From contig NZ_CP086235.1 in the NCBI RefSeq assembly GCF_023612095.1, forward strand, positions 579,001-643,000: a stretch of 64,000 nt of DNA, in the 5' to 3' direction. A model generated the notes under the pieces. That model saw only the letters and a list, made by a program, of their open reading frames with translations. It was not told the origin of the DNA and ran no database searches. This document shows positions 47,288 to 55,813 of this stretch, one piece after another. Every line of letters starts with the position of its first letter. Positions within the stretch are counted from its first letter, which is position 1. This DNA is from Cytobacillus firmus (GTDB taxonomy: Bacteria > Bacillota > Bacilli > Bacillales > Cytobacillaceae). Position numbers and translations under genes: made by a program.

Positions 47288-47315
47288 GCAGTGAAATAAG
47301 CTGCTCGTTTTTTTA
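47286..47315 (+). terminator. Terminator after yjfB-like gene
   Basis: Stem gagcag / ctgctc with a nine-base loop and seven T. Confidence 0.8.
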
Positions 47316-47356
47316 TTACTTCACGAATTCGACAAATTTTCTCAATCTTTTTACCA

Positions 47357-47382
47357 GTTTCAGCAGGAGTTTTTAGGGGTAA
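47357..47382 (+). promoter_or_regulatory. Possible SigB promoter of hpf
   Basis: gtttca at 47357-47362, 14 bases, then gggtaa at 47377-47382, close to the SigB consensus GTTTAA-N12/15-GGGTAT. B. subtilis yvyD is known to be SigB-dependent, which supports the reading. Confidence 0.5.
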
Positions 47383-47506
47383 AATAGAAATATAAATATA
47401 TAGTCTTAATATACTTTTAAGACTAGGCATTCTTTTACAGACGCTTAGATTTTAGTTAGCGTTCTGAGGAAGTCGCCATTGTATAATGAGAAGGAGGAGT
47501 TCACGT

Positions 47507-48064
47507 ATGAATTACAACATTCGTGGTGAAAACATTGAGGTAACTCCAGCAATTAGAGAGTACGTAGAGAAGAAAATTGCGAAGTTAGAAAGGTATTTTA
47601 CTGAAACTCCTGATGCAAATGTACATGTAAACTTAAAAACGTATAACAATAACCGTTCTAAAGTGGAAGTAACGATTCCGATGCCGAACCTGGTTCTCCG
47701 AGCAGAGGAAGATCATGATGATATGTATGCAGCGATTGATCTGATTACCGATAAATTGGAGCGTCAAATCCGCAAACATAAAACAAAAGTGAACCGTAAA
47801 TTCCGCGAGAAGGGCAATCTGACTGCTGTGTTTGCAGCGTTGGAAAATGAGGCAGAGCCACCTGAACTGGATGAGGAGGATAACGATCTTGAAGTTGTCC
47901 GCCAAAAGAGCTTCGACTTGAAGCCAATGGACAGTGAAGAGGCGATCCTGCAAATGAACATGCTGGGCCACAGCTTCTACGTTTTCACAAATGCAGAGTC
48001 TAACTTAACGAATGTCGTGTACAAGCGTAAAGATGGCCGCTATGGTCTGATTGAAGCGCAATAA
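47507..48064 (+). CDS. hpf: Long-form ribosome hibernation promoting factor
   Basis: A 185-residue long HPF (YvyD): the N-terminal S30AE domain (MNYNIRGENIEVTPAIREYVEKKIAKLERYF) and the C-terminal dimerisation domain (SFDLKPMDSEEAILQMNMLGHSFYVFTNAESN ... VVYKRKDGRYGLIE). It joins two 70S ribosomes into inactive 100S dimers in stationary phase or stress. ATG 47507 follows aaggaggag with seven-base spacing; the upstream in-frame start is not supported. Confidence 0.96.
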   Translation: MNYNIRGENIEVTPAIREYVEKKIAKLERYFTETPDANVHVNLKTYNNNRSKVEVTIPMPNLVLRAEEDHDDMYAAIDLITDKLERQIRKHKTKVNRKFREKGNLTAVFAALENEAEPPELDEEDNDLEVVRQKSFDLKPMDSEEAILQMNMLGHSFYVFTNAESNLTNVVYKRKDGRYGLIEAQ

Positions 48065-48072
48065 TAATACGT

Positions 48073-48108
48073 GAAAACCCCGCTGTGTGAGGCGGGGTTT
48101 TCGTTTTG
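48073..48108 (+). terminator. Terminator after hpf
   Basis: Perfect eleven-pair stem gaaaaccccgc / gcggggttttc, eight-base loop, short T tail (gtttt). As it is symmetric with A/T ends it could serve both strands. Confidence 0.85.
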
Positions 48109-48126
48109 TGCGGGTTCGCAGTTGGG

Positions 48127-48237
48127 CTATTTGCAGGAATGGGCCTGCTATTTGCAAATTTGCCGTTCTATTTGCAGATATCAAGCTCTATTTGCGAGAA
48201 TCGCTCTACTATTTGCAGGTTTTCCGGGTCTATTTGC
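48127..48237. repeat. Six phased CTATTTGC repeats
   Basis: The octamer ctatttgc starts at 48127, 48148, 48168, 48188, 48209 and 48230, i.e. every 20-21 bases, with unrelated or weakly similar sequence between. It lies in the convergent gap between hpf and the chemoreceptor gene. The spacing is about two DNA helical turns, so every copy faces the same side. Function unknown. Confidence 0.85.
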
Positions 48238-48280
48238 ATCGTTCACATCTTCACCTAAAACGACACTGCCAAAACCCCGT

Positions 48281-49942
48281 CTAAACCGTAAACTTCTCCA
48301 ATTCCCTCTCCATCACATCAGTCATTTCCTTCAGCTGCTCCACTTTCACCATAACCTGCTCAAACGCGCGAAGCTGCTCTTCGGTAGAAGCGGAGATTTC
48401 CTCAGTCCCGGCAGCTGTTTCCTCGGTTACCGCCGAAATGTTTTCCACAGCGCTTATAACCTGCTGACTCATCTCACTGGAGCTCTTCATATCTTCAACT
48501 AGTTTTTCCAAATGGCTGTGAATGCCGGAAACATGTTCAGAAATGGATTCAAAGACCTGTTCCGTCTCGCTCATCGACTGGGATTGCTCTTTTGAAAGGG
48601 CATGTCCCTGCTCAGTGGCATTGTAAATATTGCTGATTCCATTTTGAATATTGCTGACCATTGAGGCGATCAGATCGGTTGCTTTGGAAGAAGAATCGGC
48701 GAGTTTCCGTACTTCTTCTGCCACAACCGCAAATCCTTTACCTGCTTCACCGGCACGGGCTGCTTCAATTGCTGCATTTAATGCCAGCAGATTGGTTTGA
48801 TCCGCAATATCTTTCACCGTGTTAGCTGCCCCTTCAATTTCCTTGGTGAACTGGGCAAATTCACTGACTGAATTTCTAATATGGTTAGACGAACTTGAGA
48901 TCTCGTCCGCAAGTTTCATTTGTTTTTCTAGAGACACTCTGCCATGGTGAACTGATTCCAATGCCTGTGTGCTTTGCACAGCACTTTCGGCACTCGACTG
49001 ATGGACAGCTGAAAATTGCTCACCCATCACGCTCATTAACTCGGCAGTTGCCTGAACGTCTTCAGAAATGGCCTGGCTGCCTCTCGCCAATTCGTCGGTT
49101 GAAACGGCCACCTGGCTGCTGCTTTCATTTAAGCTGTGCATATAGGAAGCCACATCCCCGGCAAATCCTTTTACATTCTGGCTGACCTCTTCTATGGATT
49201 GCACGGTTCCTTTTAGGTTCAACACCATTTTTGAGAAGGCTTCCGTTAGTTTATCCACTTCATAGCGGCTATTCTCTTTAAAGATGAGCTGTGATAAATC
49301 TGCTGTTAAATCGCCCTCTGAAATTTTCTCTGCTTTTTCCACAATCGCATTGATTGGCTTTGTAATTCCTCGGGCAGCCATCCATGAGAAGACAGCTGAT
49401 AAAAGAATAAGCAACGCGCTTCCTATGAGGGAAGAATTCGTGATAAAGGCGATTTTCTGGCTGGTTTCCTGAAGAATGCCTTCATACCATTCATTTGTGC
49501 GCTTCTTTAAAAGGTGCATATCATTTAATATGCCGGAAATCCGTATGCTCTGGCGCTTGATTTCCGCTTTGTTTCCCTTGTTGAAGGCTTCAGTTGAAAC
49601 TTTCGATAGCTCTGCATACTTTCCTTCAATGCTGCCGATGATTTTCTTATGCTCGGGTACTGTGGCAACCGAAGAGAGGGAAGCCAGGTTTTCCTGGACC
49701 TCTGTCATCATGGTGAGTGCTTGGTCCTTGTTGGCGTCACTTGAATTGTATGTGTAATTGGCAAGCGACTGGCTTGTCACCACCAGGCTTTGCTCCAGGT
49801 CCTTCACTTTCAGCAGAAGTTCCACATCATCTTTAGCGGAGCTTTGTATGTTCAGTGTTTGGTATATGATAAAGCCAATCATGCTGACCGAGAGTGCGAG
49901 CGGGATCAGCGTGACAATAATGAGGCGTTTTCGTAATGTCAT
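48281..49942 (-). CDS. Methyl-accepting chemotaxis protein
   Basis: Transmembrane chemoreceptor, 553 residues: TM1 at about residues 8-28, a helical extracellular domain, TM2 at about 168-190, HAMP ([27 protein letters not shown]), and a signalling domain with the hairpin tip [38 protein letters not shown]. The last residues lack a CheR-binding pentapeptide. Shine-Dalgarno aaaggag. It starts 12 bases after the BMP lipoprotein gene, in the same SigD-driven operon. Confidence 0.95.
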   Translation of the reverse strand: MTLRKRLIIVTLIPLALSVSMIGFIIYQTLNIQSSAKDDVELLLKVKDLEQSLVVTSQSLANYTYNSSDANKDQALTMMTEVQENLASLSSVATVPEHKKIIGSIEGKYAELSKVSTEAFNKGNKAEIKRQSIRISGILNDMHLLKKRTNEWYEGILQETSQKIAFITNSSLIGSALLILLSAVFSWMAARGITKPINAIVEKAEKISEGDLTADLSQLIFKENSRYEVDKLTEAFSKMVLNLKGTVQSIEEVSQNVKGFAGDVASYMHSLNESSSQVAVSTDELARGSQAISEDVQATAELMSVMGEQFSAVHQSSAESAVQSTQALESVHHGRVSLEKQMKLADEISSSSNHIRNSVSEFAQFTKEIEGAANTVKDIADQTNLLALNAAIEAARAGEAGKGFAVVAEEVRKLADSSSKATDLIASMVSNIQNGISNIYNATEQGHALSKEQSQSMSETEQVFESISEHVSGIHSHLEKLVEDMKSSSEMSQQVISAVENISAVTEETAAGTEEISASTEEQLRAFEQVMVKVEQLKEMTDVMERELEKFTV

Positions 49943-49954
49943 TTTGGAACTCCT

Positions 49955-50929
49955 TTATTCAGCTTTTACTGTGATTTTTCCAGCGATTATGTCTTCGGTT
50001 GCTTTTTTTAATGCAGCTTTCTGTTCCTCTGTTAAGGAAATTACGCGAATCTCAGAAAGGCCGACACCGTTTTCTGCCAGTCCCCATTCATATGAGGAAG
50101 CTTCGATTTTTCCGTTTTCCGTCAATTCCTTAGCCAGGTTAAATACAGCAATGTCAATGTTTTTGACCATAGATGTGGCAACGGCTTTTTCTGCAACAAA
50201 ATACTGATCGGAATCGACACCGCCTGCAAGCACGCCTTTTTCTTCGGCTTTTTTCAGTGCGCCAAAACCGGTGAATCCGGCAGCAGGGTAGATAAAGTCG
50301 GCACCTGCAGCAATTTGTTTGTCAGCAATTTTCCCGCCGAGAGCGGCGTTTCCAAAATCTCCGGCATATTCACTTAATACTTCTATTTTCGGATTGAAAT
50401 GCTTTGCTCCTTGCACAAATCCATTTTCAAAATGGTGGATGACGGGGACATCAACGCCGCCGATAAATCCCAGTTTGCCTGTTTTGCTTGTCATGGCAGC
50501 GAGCATTCCGACAAGGAAGCTGCCTTCATGCTCCTTAAACGTAAGTGAGACCACATTATCAAGCTCGGAAACAGCATCAATCAGCAAAAATTGCTTGTCA
50601 GGATATTTTTCCGCCGTTTTTTCAAGTGCTTCCTGTGCTGTGAAACCCAGTCCGATGATCAGGTCATGATCTTCTTTGACCAGCTCTTCAAGCGGCTTTT
50701 CAAAATTCCCGTCAGGCGCTTCTTTGTAATCAAACAGAATGCCCAGCTCATCACGGGCTTTTTCCAGGCCACGGAATGCAGAGTCGTTAAAAGACTCATC
50801 TCCAAGTCCAGTGTCCGATAAGAGAATGCCAATTTTATATTCTTTATGTTGGTTTGTGCTTTGTTCAGAGGCAGAGCAGGCTGCCAAAAGTAAACTGAAC
50901 ATCAGCAGGAAGAGTAATAGTTTTTTCAA
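49955..50929 (-). CDS. BMP-family substrate-binding lipoprotein
   Basis: Surface lipoprotein of the BMP/PnrA/Med family, 324 residues. Lipobox LLLAAC at about residues 13-18; then YKIGILLSDTGLGDESFNDSAFRGLEKA, LIIGLGFTAQEALEKTAEKYPDKQFLLIDA, GFIGGVDVPVIHHFENGFVQGAKHFNP, and GGVDSDQYF. The family binds purine nucleosides for ABC uptake. Here no ATPase or permease follows, only a chemoreceptor. TTG start with ggaggt upstream, 37 bases from a perfect SigD -10. A role as periplasmic-type ligand sensor for the receptor is inferred. Confidence 0.9.
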   Translation of the reverse strand: MKKLLLFLLMFSLLLAACSASEQSTNQHKEYKIGILLSDTGLGDESFNDSAFRGLEKARDELGILFDYKEAPDGNFEKPLEELVKEDHDLIIGLGFTAQEALEKTAEKYPDKQFLLIDAVSELDNVVSLTFKEHEGSFLVGMLAAMTSKTGKLGFIGGVDVPVIHHFENGFVQGAKHFNPKIEVLSEYAGDFGNAALGGKIADKQIAAGADFIYPAAGFTGFGALKKAEEKGVLAGGVDSDQYFVAEKAVATSMVKNIDIAVFNLAKELTENGKIEASSYEWGLAENGVGLSEIRVISLTEEQKAALKKATEDIIAGKITVKAE

Positions 50930-50965
50930 GATAGACCTCCATGTTATTATATTTCGCCTTACATA

Positions 50966-50991
50966 ATATCGGCAGAAAGGAGGATGTTTTA
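50966..50991 (-). promoter_or_regulatory. SigD promoter of the BMP-chemoreceptor operon
   Basis: On the minus strand TAAA (50991-50988), 14 bases, then a perfect GCCGATAT (50973-50966). It places the lipoprotein gene in the motility regulon together with the chemoreceptor. Confidence 0.8.
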
Positions 50992-51030
50992 AGTCTGAAG
51001 TCAGACCTCACGATGAAAAGTTGGCAAAAT

Positions 51031-51055
51031 AAAAAAGCCTGCATTTGCACAGGCC
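51031..51055 (-). terminator. Minus-strand terminator after DUF1232 gene
   Basis: On the minus strand ggcctg / caggc arms around tgcaaatg, followed by six T. Confidence 0.75.
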
Positions 51056-51061
51056 TCAATA

Positions 51062-51340
51062 TCATTCCTCCAGAACTTTATATTTTTCCTTCAAAGACTC
51101 CGGAGCCATCTTCACCATTTGCTGAAGGACAAACGATGTAATCACAATATCATCCGTAAAGCCGAAGATCGACAGAAAGTCAGGAACAAGATCGAGCGGC
51201 AGAATGATATAAAGAAGGCCGGCCGCTACAGGGAAGAGCTTTTTACCGGCCGATACCTCCCGTGATAGAAAATATTCTTTCAGAAAGGGCAGGAACTTCC
51301 AAAATTTAAATACAAATTTGATGCGTTTGAGAAACTTCAT
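51062..51340 (-). CDS. DUF1232 (YkvA-like) small membrane protein
   Basis: A 92-residue protein with the DUF1232 signature LLYIILPLDLVPDFLSIFGFTDDIVITSFVLQQM, a hydrophobic hairpin with a conserved P-x-D-x-x-PD pattern. Function of the family is unknown; members occur in bacterial and plant membranes. ATG 51340 has aaaggtg six bases upstream; GTG 51349 overlaps that site. Confidence 0.85.
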   Translation of the reverse strand: MKFLKRIKFVFKFWKFLPFLKEYFLSREVSAGKKLFPVAAGLLYIILPLDLVPDFLSIFGFTDDIVITSFVLQQMVKMAPESLKEKYKVLEE

Positions 51341-51377
51341 TAGGTTCACCTTTTTCTAGTTCATTCGCTGAATGGAA

Positions 51378-51426
51378 GCTGCCACCTGAACGCGCGGCGG
51401 GTTTTTCACTTCAAGTGTGGCAGCTG
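51378..51426. repeat. Inverted repeat in the DUF1232-Spo0M-like gap
   Basis: agctgccac at 51378-51386 and its exact complement gtggcagct at 51418-51426, 31 bases apart, with a smaller cacttgaagtg-like palindrome between. Without a T run it is not a clear terminator. The rest of 51350-51575 shows nothing recognisable. Confidence 0.5.
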
Positions 51427-51575
51427 ATAGATAGCTTGTTTCAAGTATGCTTCAAAACGTAAATAGAATTAGCCACTTTTGCAAAGTGTTCAATTAGGTA
51501 TGAATCTCCTCTTTTTATAATTTAAATAGGTTAAGAGGGGATCGTTTACACTCGTTTTTTCCTCCTTAGGACTGG

Positions 51576-51965
51576 TTATCGAATAATCGTAATTTTATCC
51601 AGATCAGCGCTTTTGACGCCTTCGTTAAAAATTAGCCTTGTTTTGAATTGAAAAATCCGGTCAGGTGCAGAGCAGAGAATGTCTTCAGGCAGCTGGAAGT
51701 TAAAGTCCATTTTGTTGGTTTCTTCTGATTCAATGACTTTGGTGGACAGAATGGTCGCTGTCCCGATCACTTCCTCCTTCTCATTCTCAGGCGATGTCAT
51801 GACCAGATCACACTCAATCCGCTTAATTTGCTGTTCAATCGTTCCTCCTTCAATCAGGAAGATTCCGCTCACATTTTCCCCTGGCGTATATTGAAGCTTT
51901 GGCAGCTGCAGATCAATTTTTGCAGAGCCTATTCCAAGCATTGACATGTATTTTCGTAAAATCAA
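51576..51965 (-). CDS. Short Spo0M-like (arrestin-fold) protein
   Basis: A 129-residue protein matching only the N-terminal half of Spo0M: MLGIGSAKIDLQLPKLQYTPGENVSGIFLIEGGTIEQQIKRIECDLVM, ending NFQLPEDILCSAPDRIFQFKTRLIF...DKITIIR. Full Spo0M is about 258 residues, so this is a single-lobe or truncated relative. TTG start at 51965 (or 51968) fits gaggagag and aligns with the Spo0M N-terminus; the ATG at 52016 is upstream of that site. It is the first gene downstream of an Mn riboswitch on this strand. Confidence 0.75.
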   Translation of the reverse strand: MILRKYMSMLGIGSAKIDLQLPKLQYTPGENVSGIFLIEGGTIEQQIKRIECDLVMTSPENEKEEVIGTATILSTKVIESEETNKMDFNFQLPEDILCSAPDRIFQFKTRLIFNEGVKSADLDKITIIR

Positions 51966-52133
51966 CAAAGATCTCTCCTCTAATTTTATAGGGGGAGCTG
52001 CTCGCTCACACCACAATTTTGATGTTTCTTACTTTACGTGGAAAACACGATAAAGTTTCAAGAATTTTTCTCTCTACCTATTCCTCCATTTTATAAAGTA
52101 AAACGTGTCGCGGTGCGGGCTCGTATATAAAAA

Positions 52134-52279
52134 GGGCCTTTACCGCGGTGGTAAAGGCCCATAAATAAAGACCTCTACCAAATTGGTAAAGGTCTTGCTA
52201 ACAATTGTTAAAATTGCCAACAAAGCCGAGAGCGTGTGCTCCGTAATGACGACTCTGCTGTAAAAGCTACTCCCCTTTA
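52134..52279 (-). promoter_or_regulatory. yybP-ykoY manganese riboswitch with terminator
   Basis: Read on the minus strand the conserved yybP-ykoY parts are in order: aaaggggagtagc (52278-52266), agtcgtcattacgga, tcggctttgttgg, and tagcaagacctttacc (52200-52185). A hairpin aagacctttacc / ggtagaggtctt overlaps the aptamer 3' end, and a perfect eleven-pair terminator gggcctttacc / ggtaaaggccc with T5 follows at 52160-52134. Mn2+ binding would be expected to prevent termination. The next gene, 170 bases on, is the Spo0M-like gene, an unusual target. The 52017-52133 stretch between them shows no other gene. Confidence 0.82.
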
Positions 52280-52340
52280 GGAGAAACTATTTAATTTATA
52301 GCTATATCATAGTGGATTCTTAAGCCGCTGTCAATCATTT

Positions 52341-52475
52341 TTATGCCTGATGAGCCTTCAGATGGCGTTCGTCAAGTCTTTCTTCAATCTTCTCCAGCTT
52401 TAATTTATCCCGCAGCAGCTCTTCTTTATTGCGTTTAATTAGTTCATCCAGTGAGTATCTGATTTTCTTTTTCAT
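52341..52475 (-). CDS. FbpB-family small basic protein
   Basis: A 44-residue basic protein (MKKKIRYSLDELIKRNKEEL, then LRDKLKLEKIEERLDERH) matching FbpB-type small proteins. In B. subtilis these are Fur-regulated partners of the iron-sparing response. ggagg lies seven bases before the ATG. No clear Fur box is visible upstream. It sits directly upstream of the Mn riboswitch on the same strand. Confidence 0.78.
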   Translation of the reverse strand: MKKKIRYSLDELIKRNKEELLRDKLKLEKIEERLDERHLKAHQA

Positions 52476-52560
52476 CTTCCATTCCTCCATGTACAGTTTT
52501 TTGGGCAGAGGGACCAGAAACGCTGCATCTATGTTAATATATGAACACCCAAAAGGGATC

Positions 52561-52591
52561 AGGAATCAGGGAGGGGGAGTCCCTGATTCCT
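52561..52591. repeat. Strong hairpin in the fbpB-like/HD-GYP gap
   Basis: Perfect twelve-pair inverted repeat aggaatcaggga / tccctgattcct with a seven-base G-rich loop, without a T run on the plus strand. It may be a terminator remnant or a transcript-stabilising hairpin. It lies in the divergent 52476-52904 gap, which holds otherwise only the two Spo0A boxes below. Confidence 0.6.
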
Positions 52592-52672
52592 TAAATCTGA
52601 AAATTTAAATAATTTTTTATTTCTTTAATCATAGTCCTAAAGACCCTTTTTGCCAATGGGATTGTCCTCAAA

Positions 52673-52788
52673 TGTCGAAATTCCTGCCTGTGATGCGTTT
52701 TTTTAGCTCTAAAAGGAGTATAAGGCGGCTGAAATCCTGTATTCCTGAGAGGTTGTTAAAAGTCAGGAATTTGGCTTGTACTGTCGAA
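52673..52788 (+). promoter_or_regulatory. Two Spo0A boxes upstream of HD-GYP gene
   Basis: The exact 0A box TGTCGAA occurs at 52673-52679 and again at 52782-52788, both on the plus strand, 117-232 bases before the HD-GYP start. This suggests Spo0A control; no matching core promoter is obvious. Confidence 0.5.
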
Positions 52789-52904
52789 AATGGAATGCAA
52801 GATGTGCTTAACTCCGCTTATCCTGTTTGAACCTTCATAGACAGATGGTGATGGAAATGGGTACAGTATTAATATCAGGCTGCTGAAAGAAAGGAAGATG
52901 ACGG

Positions 52905-53885
52905 ATGCAAATGATCGATATTACACAATACAATCCGGAGACAATGCAACTGGCCAGGCCTATATATGACAGGATGAAGAGAGTTTTGCTGGCAGAAGGG
53001 CGTGCCATTCACCCGGCCATTCTGGAAAGAATAGAGGATATGGGAATCACTACGCTGATTGTAAAGGATGCTGAATCAGAAGGCATTTCAATGGATGAAA
53101 TGATTGATATGCCTACCTGGATGGATACAATTACTGTCGTGCAGAAGGCATTTGATCTGGCAGCTAAAAAGCAAATGTTAAATGTGGCAGAGCTCCAAAA
53201 ATCAGTGGCTCAAATGATTGGCGAAGTCACAAAACGAAAGACCATCGTCCTGGTCCCATCCTCATCTGTTCCCCCTGAATTAAAAAGCTATGCCCATTCC
53301 GTCAATGTGGCTCTGCTTGCCATCCAGACGGCTAAAAAATTGAAATATACACAGTCGCAGCTTCGGGACCTTGGCATCGGCTCCCTATTGCATGATATTG
53401 GAAAAGCAGTATCTGAAGAGGACGAGGAGCATCCGCAAAAGGGTTTCGAACTCATTAAAAACCAGCGGGAAATCAGCTTGCTGTCGGCCCATATTGCATA
53501 TCAGCACCACGAGCTTATGAATGGAAAAGGCTATCCGAGAGGCCTGGCAGGAGATGACATCCTTGAGCTTCCGCAGGTTTGTGCTGTGGCCAGTTTATAC
53601 GAAAATTTGATTTCAATCGACAAGATGCTTCCGCATGAAGCGCTGGAATTGATTATGACCAAATATGAAACGGAGTATAAAGGAAAGGTTATTGAAGCCT
53701 TTGTCAATAGCATTCCTTCCTACTATCCGGGAACGAAAGTGATTCTTCATAACGAGCAGAAGGCCATTGTGACAAAAATCAAACAGCATTTCCACAGACC
53801 GGTCATCCGTCTGCTGGAGGATCAGCGGGAAATCGATCTGGCCGTGAGCCCGTCGATTGTGATTAAAGAAATCCTGGTCGGGTAA
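52905..53885 (+). CDS. HD-GYP domain phosphodiesterase
   Basis: Putative cyclic-di-GMP phosphodiesterase, 326 residues. The N-terminal 100 residues resemble the DUF3391-like region of this family; then LLHDIGK near residue 162, HPQKGFELI, and HHELMNGKGYPRGL (the GYP motif) near 207. All metal-binding residues visible are kept. ATG after gaaaggaag. Together with the EAL protein at the window start, it is the second c-di-GMP hydrolase here. Confidence 0.92.
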   Translation: MQMIDITQYNPETMQLARPIYDRMKRVLLAEGRAIHPAILERIEDMGITTLIVKDAESEGISMDEMIDMPTWMDTITVVQKAFDLAAKKQMLNVAELQKSVAQMIGEVTKRKTIVLVPSSSVPPELKSYAHSVNVALLAIQTAKKLKYTQSQLRDLGIGSLLHDIGKAVSEEDEEHPQKGFELIKNQREISLLSAHIAYQHHELMNGKGYPRGLAGDDILELPQVCAVASLYENLISIDKMLPHEALELIMTKYETEYKGKVIEAFVNSIPSYYPGTKVILHNEQKAIVTKIKQHFHRPVIRLLEDQREIDLAVSPSIVIKEILVG

Positions 53886-53893
53886 TGAATGGA

Positions 53894-53921
53894 GCACCTC
53901 TATTATTATGAGGTGTTTTTT
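53894..53921 (+). terminator. Terminator after HD-GYP gene
   Basis: Stem gcacctc / gaggtgt with a nine-base loop and a T run. Confidence 0.75.
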
Positions 53922-54017
53922 CATTTAGTTTTTCGAAATAAATACCAACATAATTTTTATATAATTTGTTATAATCAGAATTAACTATTTTAACACTTTA
54001 ATACAGAGGTGAACTCC

Positions 54018-55627
54018 ATGAATTTTGATTTCCAACACCACCCATACCCATCCCAGCGAACAACCGTCATGGCAAACAACGGCATGGTCGCAACGTCTCA
54101 GCCGCTGGCGGCACAGGCTGGATTAGATGTCATGAAAAAAGGCGGAAATGCCATTGATGCAGCAATCGCCACAGCAGCAGCTTTAACTGTGGTTGAACCG
54201 ACATCCAACGGAATCGGGGCGACGCATTTGCCCTCGTCTGGACGAAAGGGGAACTGCATGGTTTGAATGCAAGCGGCCCTGCACCAAAGTCCATATCAAT
54301 AGAAGCTCTAAAGGAAAGAGGCTACGAGAAAATGCCGACACACGGCTGGATGCCGGTTACGGTGCCTGGTGCTCCATCCGCATGGGCTGAGCTTTCCAAG
54401 CGATTCGGCAGGCTTCCGTTAAAAGAAGTCCTTCAGCCCGCTATTGATTATGCGGAAAAAGGCTATCCGTTAACACCGATCCTCGGCAAGTACTGGCAGT
54501 ATGCGTATAAAAAATTCAAACAGACTCTGACGGACGATGAATTCCAGCATTGGTTTGAAACCTTTGCTCCGGACGGACGGGCTCCTGAAATTGGCGAGGT
54601 CTGGCGTTCTGAAGGCCATGCAGCCACTTTAAGAGCCATTGGCGAAACAGACGGCGAAAGCTTTTACCGCGGGGAGATCGCTGATAAAATCGATGCTTTT
54701 TCAAAAAAATACAATGCTTTTTTATCAAAAGAAGACCTCGCTGATTACAAGGCGGAATGGGTAGATCCCATCAAAGTAAACTACCGAGGCTATGATGTTT
54801 GGGAAATCCCGCCGAACGGCCAGGGGCTTGTAGCTCTCTTAGGGTTAAACATTGCCAAAGGCTTCGAATTTGGTGATAAAGATACGGTGGATACCTATCA
54901 CAAACAAATCGAAGCGATGAAGTTAGCTTTCACAGACGGCAAGGCATTTATTACAGATCCTGCTGAAATGAAAGTGACTGTTGAAGAACTGCTCTCGGAG
55001 GAGTACGGCAAATCCCGCCGCAACGAAATTGGCGAGAAAGCCGTAACACCTGAGCCATACCAGCCGCCGCGCGGAGGTACTGTGTATCTGGCGACTGCAG
55101 ACAGCGAAGGGAATATGGTTTCCTTCATTCAAAGCAATTATATGGGCTTTGGCTCAGGGCTTGTCGTTCCTGGAACGGGAATTGCCCTCCAGAACCGCGG
55201 ACATGACTTCTCTCTTGATCCGGAGCACCATAATGCACTGAAGCCGGGCAAGAAAACATATCACACGATTATTCCTGGATTCCTGACAAAAGACGGAAAA
55301 GCCGTTGGACCTTTCGGTGTGATGGGCGGCTATATGCAGCCCCAGGGTCATATGCAGGTGGTCATGAATACAGTAGATTTCCACTTGAACCCGCAGGCAG
55401 CACTTGATGCGCCAAGATGGCAGTGGGTTGAAGGGAATAAGGTCCAGGTGGAGCCGCATTTCCCTAATCATATTGCCCAAGCTTTAGTGCGCAAAGGCCA
55501 CCAAATTGAGGTAACCGTTGATACCGGCGGATTCGGCCGCGGCCAGATTATCTGGCGTGACCCGAAAACAGGCGTGCTCATGGGCGGAACCGAACCGCGA
55601 ACGGACGGATCAATCGCTGCCTGGTAA
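54018..55627 (+). CDS. Gamma-glutamyltransferase, YwrD-like (frameshifted in this sequence)
   Basis: Ntn-hydrolase that transfers or hydrolyses gamma-glutamyl groups. After one corrected base it has 536 residues. The first frame runs to 54266 ([45 protein letters not shown]); the second is in register from about 54218, where an extra G in the gggg run gives the expected [18 protein letters not shown]. The catalytic threonine is in [21 protein letters not shown]. No signal peptide, so cytoplasmic like YwrD. ATG 54018 with gaggtg upstream. The break is most likely a sequencing deletion. Confidence 0.87.
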
Positions 55628-55685
55628 TAAAAAGTGAGGAAGCAGCACGCATATAAGAGTAAAATAACCATATAAAAGGTATAGG

Positions 55686-55713
55686 GGAGCGGACCACACA
55701 AAAGCCGCTCCTT
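55686..55713 (+). terminator. Weak terminator after ggt
   Basis: Stem ggagcgg / ccgctcc with a twelve-base loop; the tail has only a few T. Confidence 0.45.
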
Positions 55714-55813
55714 CATCTGCTTTTTGCGGAGACGGAGGCAGTGTTACCCAACTGGTCTAGTAGTGGTATAGGTACCTGGTACCGATGATAACAACGAAAG
55801 AGGTGGAGGCATC

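Noticed and set aside
48127..48237. CRISPR array from the regular repeats
   Set aside because: The repeat core is only 8 bases and spacers about 12-13 bases; there are no cas genes.
48071..48502. Plus-strand reading frames across the repeat region
   Set aside because: They run through a terminator, the octamer repeats and the antisense of the chemoreceptor gene; no ribosome site, no family pattern.
55755..55795. GntR-type operator (tggtctagtag and two GGTACC sites)
   Set aside because: Only loosely symmetric and without a nearby regulator gene; too weak to annotate.
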